A stretch of DNA of 64,000 nucleotides, from NCBI GenBank assembly GCA_959604355.1, contig CAUHAO010000006.1, positions 1 to 64,000 on the forward strand. Direction: 5' to 3'. The number at the start of each line of letters is the position of its first letter. Position 1 is the first letter of the stretch. A model generated the notes under the pieces. The model saw nothing but the letters and a program-made list of their open reading frames with translations, had not been told where the DNA came from and searched no databases. The DNA is from an uncultured Eubacteriales bacterium (GTDB lineage: Bacteria > Bacillota > Clostridia > Oscillospirales > UBA644). Below are positions 1 to 6,194 of the stretch, in pieces. Both the position numbers and the translations under genes were made by a program.

Positions 1-55
1 TTTATCGGAACTTCCCCGATATTTGGCTGCCCGGCCTTCCGGGCTGGTGGAGGCG
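1..55. repeat. Direct repeat copy 1 (copy of tmRNA 3' end and flank)
   Basis: These 55 bases match 100-154 exactly by eye. The repeat holds the last 11 nt of the tmRNA (acceptor strand and CCA, minus strand) plus 44 nt of downstream flank, including a GCCCGG/CCGGGC hairpin. The two copies start 99 bp apart. This copy begins at the window edge, so its true left end is unknown. Confidence 0.85.
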
Positions 56-99
56 AGGACAGCAAAACCGGACACACCATCGCGAGATGAGAAAACGGT

Positions 100-154
100 T
101 TTATCGGAACTTCCCCGATATTTGGCTGCCCGGCCTTCCGGGCTGGTGGAGGCG
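100..154. repeat. Direct repeat copy 2 (true tmRNA 3' end and flank)
   Basis: Partner of 1-55. Here the match runs into the intact tmRNA; beyond base 154 the copies diverge. The small hairpin just after the tmRNA CCA (about 128-143) may act as processing or termination signal, although no T-run follows it directly. Confidence 0.85.
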
Positions 155-489
155 GCGAGAGTTGAACTCGCGTCCGAAAACCTATTCACCGAACTTTCTA
201 CGAGTGTAGCCGTGTTGTTCGTTTTCGCCCTACACAGGACAACGGGCAAACCTGCGAAGGGAACAACCGGGATTATTCAATAATCGGATCCCGATACCTC
301 CGACTATCGTTCACTGCTAATCGACGCTCCGTTGCGGGCCGCAGTACTCCCGCAGGGAACGGCCGCCTAAGTTAGGCAGCAGCTAATTCAGTATTATTAG
401 CGTTTAATTTTAAGTTTGCAGGTTAAAGCGATCTGCGCGCTACTCGCTTATCCGACTTCAAAGTCCCCGTCGAAATCCGGTACGCCCCC
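144..489 (-). ncRNA. ssrA: tmRNA (ssrA)
   Basis: Transfer-messenger RNA, which rescues stalled ribosomes and tags the nascent peptide for proteolysis. On the minus strand it starts GGGGGCGUACCGGAUUUCGACGGGG and ends with a T-arm (GCGAG-TTCAACT-CTCGC), acceptor strand CGCCTCC and encoded ACCA. The 5' and 3' ends pair over seven positions with one G-U. The tag frame lies at 372-419 and reads ANLKLNANNTELAAA followed by TAA. It ends LAAA rather than the more usual ALAA. Length is about 346 nt, normal for a one-piece tmRNA. It has its own promoter at 509-537. Confidence 0.95.
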
Positions 490-508
490 GTAGTCATGAT
501 ACAGATAT

Positions 509-537
509 ATTATATACCAATTTCGCCGAAAAGTCAA
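509..537 (-). promoter_or_regulatory. Vegetative promoter of tmRNA
   Basis: Minus strand TTGACT (532-537), 17-nt spacer, TATAAT (509-514). The -10 box lies about 20 nt before the mature 5' end of the tmRNA. Confidence 0.85.
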
Positions 538-657
538 TACTCACGCAGGAATTTTACTTATTTCTTTATATTCCCGCGCCGTAGCAGTCAAATGTCTCAG
601 CTAATGTTTGTAATGCCTCGGTTGATTTTCAGAAGCTCCGGCAGAATAAACTAAAAT

Positions 658-690
658 GAGAAAGCACTTGCTTCTCGCAAGTGCTTTCTC
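658..690 (-). terminator. Terminator after tRNA-Leu
   Basis: A 13-bp perfect hairpin (658-670 with 678-690) directly follows the tRNA CCA on the minus strand, followed by ATTTTAGTTT. Confidence 0.85.
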
Positions 691-777
691 TGGTGCGGGG
701 AATGGGATTTGAACCCACACAGAATTTCTTCCGCTACCACCTCAAAGTAGTGCGTCTGCCAGTTCCGCCATCCCCGC
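691..777 (-). tRNA. tRNA-Leu (GAG)
   Basis: Class II tRNA with a long variable arm. The acceptor stem GCGGGGA/TTCCCCGC and CCA are encoded. The anticodon stem CTACT/GGTAG holds the loop TTGAGGT, giving anticodon GAG, which reads CUC/CUU leucine codons. Confidence 0.95.
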
Positions 778-817
778 ATATTAAGTTCTCGAAACAATGT
801 CTCTCGAACGCTTATAT

Positions 818-846
818 ATTATAGCAGAGTTCACCTCGTTTGTCAA
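818..846 (-). promoter_or_regulatory. Vegetative promoter of tRNA-Leu
   Basis: Perfect consensus on the minus strand: TTGACA (841-846), 17 nt, TATAAT (818-823), about 40 nt before the tRNA. Confidence 0.9.
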
Positions 847-912
847 TACCTTTTTTGTAAAATATTTGCGACTTTAGTTGTGAAAAAAATGTTGCAGAAT
901 ATAGGGCGGCTC

Positions 913-941
913 TTGCAAAAAATGTAAATTTATGGTATATT
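913..941 (+). promoter_or_regulatory. Promoter of Crp/Fnr-family gene
   Basis: TTGCAA (913-918), 17 nt, TATATT (936-941) with an upstream TGG giving an extended -10. Confidence 0.75.
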
Positions 942-1024
942 ATTATATGGAATTATACGTACGAAAACGCGCAGAATAAATATATCAAACCGTAACACAT
1001 CGTAACACCGCGGAGGCACTTGCA

Positions 1025-1693
1025 ATGACGGAAGAAATACTGAAAAAATGCGAGCTTTTTGCAGAAATGGATGACGCCGAAGTCGCCAAAATGTACGATT
1101 GCATACGTCCGTATTCAAAAATAAAAAGATTTTCAAAAGGGGAGACACTTATGACGGAAGGCGGCGACGTCGTTTCTCCCGGGATAGTCCTTTCGGGCTA
1201 CGTTGAAGCGTCGAGCGTTGACCGAAGCGGAAGGGAAAGCCTTATTTCTCATATCCCGACAGGGGGGCTTTTCGGCGAAGTCCTCAACGCGGCGGACAGG
1301 AAGACGAGCCCTATAACATTGCGCGCGTCGGATGATTGCGAAGTGATGTTAATTGACCAGCAAAAACTGATACAGCCGTGTTCGTCGGCGTGCCCGTGCC
1401 ATATGAAGCTTACGCAGAACCTTTTGCGGATAATCTCGCGCAAGTATTGGAACGCTCAAACTCGCATAGATTACATTTCCGCGTCGTCGCTGCGTGAAAA
1501 GATTATGATGTATCTTTCGGACGTACGTTCCGCGGCGGAAAGCGACACTTTTCGAATCCCTATGAACCGAGAAAAGCTCGCGGCATATCTTAACGCCGAC
1601 CGTTCCGCGCTTAGCAGGGAGCTTTCGGCGATGAAGCGTGACGGACTGATAGATTGCGATAAAGACGTTTTTACCGTTAAATATAAAATATAA
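1025..1693 (+). CDS. Crp/Fnr-family transcriptional regulator
   Basis: A 222-residue one-component DNA-binding regulator. The N-terminal two thirds is a cyclic-nucleotide-binding-type beta-roll, containing the segment GGLFGEVLN. The C-terminus (about 150-222) is a winged helix-turn-helix; the segment NREKLAAYLNADRSALSRELS fits the recognition helix. Before the dimerisation helix is a cysteine cluster, CSSACPCH (about residues 118-125), which is often seen in clostridial Crp/Fnr proteins; a metal or Fe-S ligand role is inference. GGAGG precedes the ATG. The gene stands alone with its own promoter and terminator, so its targets cannot be read from context. Confidence 0.9.
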   Translation: MTEEILKKCELFAEMDDAEVAKMYDCIRPYSKIKRFSKGETLMTEGGDVVSPGIVLSGYVEASSVDRSGRESLISHIPTGGLFGEVLNAADRKTSPITLRASDDCEVMLIDQQKLIQPCSSACPCHMKLTQNLLRIISRKYWNAQTRIDYISASSLREKIMMYLSDVRSAAESDTFRIPMNREKLAAYLNADRSALSRELSAMKRDGLIDCDKDVFTVKYKI

Positions 1694-1698
1694 GAGAA

Positions 1699-1721
1699 GC
1701 CCGATCGTTTATTGATCGGGC
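1699..1721. terminator. Shared hairpin between convergent genes
   Basis: GCCCGATC (1699-1706) pairs with GATCGGGC (1714-1721) around a 7-nt loop. It lies between the stop codons of the Crp/Fnr gene and the DUF3267 gene. T-runs are modest on both sides. Confidence 0.7.
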
Positions 1722-1728
1722 ATATGTT

Positions 1729-2310
1729 TTATTCTTCGAGAGTTTTTACGGGCGGCTTTACTCTTTTGAAAAATTTAGCGGTAGAGCCGGAGAATTGGAG
1801 CACTGTTTTTTTCGGCATTTTCCGTATAGTGACTGCAATGACGATATCGCCCACGGCGTTTAGGATATTCAGCACTTGCAATAAATAAATGACCCAGAAC
1901 CAGTTTTGCGGAACAAGAAAATTTATTACAAGCAGGATAACGCCGATAACGGCAACAGGGGCAAGGATCGCTGTTGTAAAGCTCTTTTTATCAAAAAATC
2001 CGTCGTTTTTTACGGAAAAACCCGAAAACTTCGACTGTGACTTTGAGAAAAACGCGAGCAGGACGCCTTTTATCAATTCACGCAAAATGATCACCGCGGC
2101 TATGCCGACGAGAAGGACTATCGGGCGCACGTAATTACCAATGAACGTCGCTATGACTATTTCGAACCCTGTGAAAAGCCCTGCAACGACGATCATTACG
2201 ATGGCGGCAGCAAGAGTGAGAACATCTGTGAGCGTTGAGAGTTTTTTATTCTTCCTGAAGTTTATTTTCCCCGATTCGATAAAGTTTTCGGGCAGCACGC
2301 TGTAATTCAT
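1729..2310 (-). CDS. DUF3267-like membrane protein, metalloprotease site degenerate
   Basis: A 193-residue protein with about four hydrophobic segments (roughly residues 30-60, 62-85, 115-135, 140-160). The arrangement resembles DUF3267, a family of membrane proteins that normally carry an HExxH zinc motif. Here the corresponding stretch reads LRELIKGVLLAFF: both histidines are replaced (R and K), though the glutamate remains. It therefore probably does not bind zinc as a protease. I chose the internal ATG at 2310 because AGAGGAG lies 5 nt upstream; an in-frame ATG 90 nt earlier has no such site and would overlap the promoter. The family assignment is from pattern recognition and is not certain. 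Confidence 0.6.
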   Translation of the reverse strand: MNYSVLPENFIESGKINFRKNKKLSTLTDVLTLAAAIVMIVVAGLFTGFEIVIATFIGNYVRPIVLLVGIAAVIILRELIKGVLLAFFSKSQSKFSGFSVKNDGFFDKKSFTTAILAPVAVIGVILLVINFLVPQNWFWVIYLLQVLNILNAVGDIVIAVTIRKMPKKTVLQFSGSTAKFFKRVKPPVKTLEE

Positions 2311-2343
2311 ATTACTCCTCTTTTCGACTTTTCTGCTTTTCCG

Positions 2344-2372
2344 ATTATACCATTTTATTCCGTATTTGTCAA
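2344..2372 (-). promoter_or_regulatory. Promoter of DUF3267-like gene
   Basis: Perfect consensus on the minus strand: TTGACA (2367-2372), 17 nt, TATAAT (2344-2349). It is back to back with the rluA-type promoter at 2391-2419. Confidence 0.9.
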
Positions 2373-2390
2373 TACCCACGGCTAAAAGTA

Positions 2391-2419
2391 TTGACAGCAA
2401 AGTTATAATATGGTATACT
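2391..2419 (+). promoter_or_regulatory. Promoter of pseudouridine synthase gene
   Basis: TTGACA (2391-2396), 17 nt, TATACT (2414-2419) with extended TGG. Confidence 0.88.
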
Positions 2420-2494
2420 TAAACAACAATTCGGACACTGAAAATCGGATTCGGATATTTGATATTCTAAAGAAATAAGAAACGGTAATAAAAG

Positions 2495-3385
2495 ATGAAG
2501 CGTAGAATAACTTTTGAAGTCGATGGTATCTATGACGGCTCGACGGTCAAGTCTTTTCTCAGAAATAAACTTGATGTCTCAACGGCGGTCATATCCCGGC
2601 TCAAAAGAACGGAAAACGGGATCACCCTCAACGACGAACCCGTTTTCGTCACAGCGCTCATGCGGCAGGGTGATACTCTCGGGCTGATATTCGACGACGA
2701 GACGAAGGAAGGCTCCGAAATCGTTCCCGTAAAAGGCGAATTTAACAAAGTCTACGAGGACGACGATCTGCTGGTGATAGATAAGCCGCCCTATCTTCCC
2801 GTCCACCCGACTAAGGGGCACGTCGATGACAGCCTTGCCAATTACGTCGTTGATTATTATAAGGAACAGGGCGAAACATTCGTTTTCCGCTGTGTCAATC
2901 GTCTTGACCGTAACACGTCGGGTCTTGTCGTGATCGCGAAAAACGCGTATACGCATTATTTCCTGCGTTTGCAGGCGGAAAAAGGCAAGTTTAAAAAAAT
3001 ATATACAGCGCTTGTTCACGGCGTTTTGCCCGACAGCGGAACGATCGACGCTCCGATAAAGCGCGTTGACGCGGCGAGCATAAAACGGTGTGTCTCACCC
3101 GATGGAGTACGCGCGGTGACACATTACACGACCGTTGCGCGCGCTGAAAATCTCTCTCTCGCAAAAATCACGCTCGAAACGGGGCGCACGCATCAGATAC
3201 GCGTGCATATGGCGTATATCGGTCATCCTTTGGCGGGGGATTTTCTTTACGGGGATGAAAATGACGGGGTTTCGGCGCGCCAGGCACTACATCTCGGACA
3301 GATTGAGCTGCAACGTCCTTTTACTGGTGAGAAGCTGTGTTTTATATCGGAAAAATTTGACTTCGCAGACGCGATAAAAACATGA
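2495..3385 (+). CDS. RluA-family pseudouridine synthase
   Basis: 296 residues. Isomerises uridine to pseudouridine in rRNA or tRNA. An S4-like RNA-binding region (about residues 10-75) precedes the catalytic domain. The RluA signature RLDRNTSGLVV (about residues 139-149) contains the catalytic aspartate, and ETGRTHQIRVHM (about 226-237) is the second conserved block. Which uridine is modified (RluD-, RluC- or YtzG-like) cannot be told. It starts a unit with its own promoter; the DUF4830 gene follows 61 nt later. Confidence 0.92.
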   Translation: MKRRITFEVDGIYDGSTVKSFLRNKLDVSTAVISRLKRTENGITLNDEPVFVTALMRQGDTLGLIFDDETKEGSEIVPVKGEFNKVYEDDDLLVIDKPPYLPVHPTKGHVDDSLANYVVDYYKEQGETFVFRCVNRLDRNTSGLVVIAKNAYTHYFLRLQAEKGKFKKIYTALVHGVLPDSGTIDAPIKRVDAASIKRCVSPDGVRAVTHYTTVARAENLSLAKITLETGRTHQIRVHMAYIGHPLAGDFLYGDENDGVSARQALHLGQIELQRPFTGEKLCFISEKFDFADAIKT

Positions 3386-3446
3386 ATATACTGTAATGAA
3401 CATGCATATTATCTACTACCACAACCAAGGTAGAAAGGTGAAATGT

Positions 3447-4052
3447 ATGTTTATTTTTTCCACAAAACTCACACGGGGAAAGCTCCTCACCCTCGCGCTT
3501 ATCTGTTCATGTCTTGCTGTAATTCTGCTTGTTTCTTTGCCTAAAGGCGATGTTCAGACCTCTTTGCAGTCGCTCAAAGGTAAAACGAACGAGCAAAGGG
3601 TAGCCTATCTTCAGAGCTTCGGCTGGGAGGTCAACACAGAACCGACGCAGACCGTAAGCGTAGTTATCCCGTCAAGTTTTGACGAGACGTATGAAAGTTA
3701 CAATCTGCTCCAGAAATCTCAGGGATTTGACCTCACATCCTACCAGGGCAAGAAAGCGACAAGATATACATATACGGTGCTGAATTATCCGACGGCGCAG
3801 ACATCCACCGTATCCATAAATCTTCTCGTATGCGACAACAAGATCATCGGCGGGGATGTTTCATCCGCGGCTCTCGGCGGGTTCATGCACAGCCTGACAC
3901 GTCCTGCGGACGGAAAGCAAACTATCCAGCAGGGAGGAGATGCAAATCCTGCGGAAACGCCGACACAAACTCCGACGCAGGGGGCAACAGATAATACGGC
4001 AGGCAGAACCGCCGATGAGATCCTTTCGGATATCCGAGGCACCCAAAAATAG
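3447..4052 (+). CDS. DUF4830 domain-containing membrane-anchored protein
   Basis: 201 residues. An N-terminal signal anchor (about residues 12-32) is followed by an extracytoplasmic domain with the DUF4830-type block RVAYLQSFGWEVN. The C-terminus is a Thr/Pro/Gln-rich low-complexity tail (PAETPTQTPTQG) ending in a short helical stretch. Function is unknown; these proteins are common in spore-forming Clostridia. I chose the ATG at 3447 because AAAGGTG lies just upstream; an in-frame ATG at 3396 would add 17 hydrophilic residues before the anchor. Confidence 0.7.
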   Translation: MFIFSTKLTRGKLLTLALICSCLAVILLVSLPKGDVQTSLQSLKGKTNEQRVAYLQSFGWEVNTEPTQTVSVVIPSSFDETYESYNLLQKSQGFDLTSYQGKKATRYTYTVLNYPTAQTSTVSINLLVCDNKIIGGDVSSAALGGFMHSLTRPADGKQTIQQGGDANPAETPTQTPTQGATDNTAGRTADEILSDIRGTQK

Positions 4053-4057
4053 TAATT

Positions 4058-4092
4058 ATTACCGCATGATTTATTCATGCGGTAATTTTTTT
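4058..4092 (+). terminator. Rho-independent terminator
   Basis: ATTACCGCATGA (4058-4069) pairs with TCATGCGGTAAT (4075-4086), followed by a seven-base T-run. Confidence 0.92.
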
Positions 4093-4122
4093 GAGAAAAA
4101 TAAAGGATATTCGGATTTTGTC

Positions 4123-4151
4123 TTGACAGTCCGTGATGTTTGTGGTATCAT
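4123..4151 (+). promoter_or_regulatory. Promoter of uvrBA
   Basis: TTGACA (4123-4128), 17 nt, TATCAT (4146-4151), about 45 nt before the uvrB ATG. I saw no GAAC-N4-GTTC LexA box around it. Confidence 0.85.
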
Positions 4152-4196
4152 AAAGAGTAATCAATATACAATACAGCCCAAAGACGGAGGCGCGTT

Positions 4197-6194
4197 ATGG
4201 ATAAATTTATACTGCACAGTAATTATAAGCCTACGGGCGACCAGCCGCAGGCGATAGACGCGCTTGTAAGGGGGCTTGAACGCGGCGACCGTGAGCAGAC
4301 GCTTCTCGGAGTAACAGGCTCGGGCAAAACGTTCACGATGGCGAACATAATCGCCCGTATGAACCGTCCGACCATAGTGCTTGCGCATAATAAAACGCTC
4401 GCGGCACAGCTTTGCGCGGAATTCAAAGAGTTTTTCCCGGAAAATGCCGTCGAATACTTTGTTTCATATTATGACTATTATCAGCCCGAAGCTTATATTC
4501 CGCATACGGATACGTTCATTGAAAAAGATATGAGCATCAATGATGAGATCGACCGTCTGCGTCACTCTGCGACATATTCTCTTTTTGAAAGACGTGATGT
4601 TATAATTGTCGCGAGCGTGTCGTGTATCTACACTCTCGGCGACCCGGAGACATATAAGAATATGGTCGTTTCCGTGCGACCGGGACAGATATACGACAGG
4701 GATGAGTTTTTGCGCAAACTTGTCTCAATACGTTACGAACGTAACGATTTCGAGCTCATACGCGGCAAATTCCGTGTGCGAGGCGAATGTGTGGAGGTCT
4801 ATCCCGTAGCCGAAAGCGACACTGTGATACGTATAGAATGGTTTGACGATACGGTTGAGCGTATATGTGAGCTCAATCCCGTGACCGGCGAACTTAAAGC
4901 CGTATTAAGTCATATAGCGATATATCCCGCGATGCATTATGTTACATCGCCCGATAAACTCGATGCGGCAATAGAAGAAATAGAGCAGGAAATGCAGGAA
5001 CGCGAGGCGTTTTTCAAGGAGCGGGGCAAACTCATAGAGGCTCAGCGAATACGCGAAAGAACGATGTATGATATTGAGTTTTTGCGCCAGATGGGTTACT
5101 GCAAGGGTGTCGAAAACTATTCGAGAATACTCTCGCGCCGCGCGCCCGGGTCGACGCCGTATACATTACTCGATTATTTCCCCAAGGATTTTCTCATGAT
5201 GATAGACGAGAGTCATGTCACAGTACCTCAGATTCGAGGTATGAGCGGCGGCGACAGGGCGAGAAAAACAAATCTTATAGATTACGGTTTCCGTCTTCCG
5301 TCTGCATACGATAACCGTCCACTGAATTTTGAGGAATTCGATTCAAAGCTCAATCAAGTGGTGTATGTCTCCGCGACTCCTTCGGAGTATGAGCGTTCGC
5401 GGTCGACGCAGGTGGTTGAGCAGATAATCCGTCCTACGGGACTTCTTGACCCTGTTATTTCGGTTCGACCGACGGAAAATCAGATAGACGACCTTGTGGC
5501 GGAAATAACGAAACGAGTCGAAAAGCATGAGCGCGTGCTTGTCGTCACGCTTACGATAAAGATGTCGGAATCACTTACCGATTATTTTAAGAGCATAGGC
5601 TTGCGTGTGCGGTATATGCATCATGATATAGACACTCTTGAACGCGTAGAGATACTGCGAGACCTGCGTTTGGGCGAATTTGACGTGCTTGTCGGAATAA
5701 ATCTCCTGCGTGAAGGTCTTGACCTTCCCGAAGTGTCTCTTATAGCAATTCTCGATGCGGATAAGGAAGGATTTTTGCGCAACGCGACATCCCTTATTCA
5801 GATAGTCGGACGAGCCGCACGAAACGCGGAGGGCGAGGTTATAATGTACGCAGACAGCGTTACTCCCGCGATGGAAACGGCCATAGCCGAGACCGCGCGT
5901 CGCCGCGAAATACAGATGAAGTACAATGCGGAGCACGGGATCGTGCCGCAAACGATAATCAAACCGATAACAGACCCGTTGGCTGTGACAAAGACCGTGG
6001 ACGAGCTCAAAAAACTCGACGAGGACGATCGAGCGGTCGCAAAGATGACACGTCACGAGCGCGCCCGGATGGTGGAAAAGCTTACTGCGGAAATGAAACA
6101 GGCCGCTGCGGAGCTCGACTTCGAATATGCGGCTAAACTCCGTGATGAAATAACAAAGATACAGAAATCCGAGGGGAAAAGAAATGAGAGATAA
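4197..6194 (+). CDS. uvrB: Excinuclease ABC subunit B
   Basis: 665 residues, the usual length. UvrB is the damage-verifying helicase-like subunit of nucleotide excision repair. Walker A GVTGSGKT is at residues 38-45; the beta-hairpin block YYDYYQPEAYIP is near residue 92; the helicase motif LREGLDLPEVSL is near 503-514; the C-terminal UVR motif for UvrC contact is at about 625-660. GGAGG lies just before the ATG. Its end overlaps uvrA by 11 nt, so the two are translationally coupled. Confidence 0.98.
   Translation: MDKFILHSNYKPTGDQPQAIDALVRGLERGDREQTLLGVTGSGKTFTMANIIARMNRPTIVLAHNKTLAAQLCAEFKEFFPENAVEYFVSYYDYYQPEAYIPHTDTFIEKDMSINDEIDRLRHSATYSLFERRDVIIVASVSCIYTLGDPETYKNMVVSVRPGQIYDRDEFLRKLVSIRYERNDFELIRGKFRVRGECVEVYPVAESDTVIRIEWFDDTVERICELNPVTGELKAVLSHIAIYPAMHYVTSPDKLDAAIEEIEQEMQEREAFFKERGKLIEAQRIRERTMYDIEFLRQMGYCKGVENYSRILSRRAPGSTPYTLLDYFPKDFLMMIDESHVTVPQIRGMSGGDRARKTNLIDYGFRLPSAYDNRPLNFEEFDSKLNQVVYVSATPSEYERSRSTQVVEQIIRPTGLLDPVISVRPTENQIDDLVAEITKRVEKHERVLVVTLTIKMSESLTDYFKSIGLRVRYMHHDIDTLERVEILRDLRLGEFDVLVGINLLREGLDLPEVSLIAILDADKEGFLRNATSLIQIVGRAARNAEGEVIMYADSVTPAMETAIAETARRREIQMKYNAEHGIVPQTIIKPITDPLAVTKTVDELKKLDEDDRAVAKMTRHERARMVEKLTAEMKQAAAELDFEYAAKLRDEITKIQKSEGKRNER

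Noticed and set aside
23..283. Open frame of 86 codons across the left-edge repeat and the tmRNA
   Set aside because: It runs antisense through ssrA and its repeated LAARPSGLVEA segment comes from the 55-bp repeat. No Shine-Dalgarno; a shadow frame of the RNA gene.
4728..4752. CGTTACGAACGTAACG, palindrome-like, possible SOS box
   Set aside because: It lies well inside the uvrB coding frame (RYERND), is not perfect, and does not match GAAC-N4-GTTC spacing.
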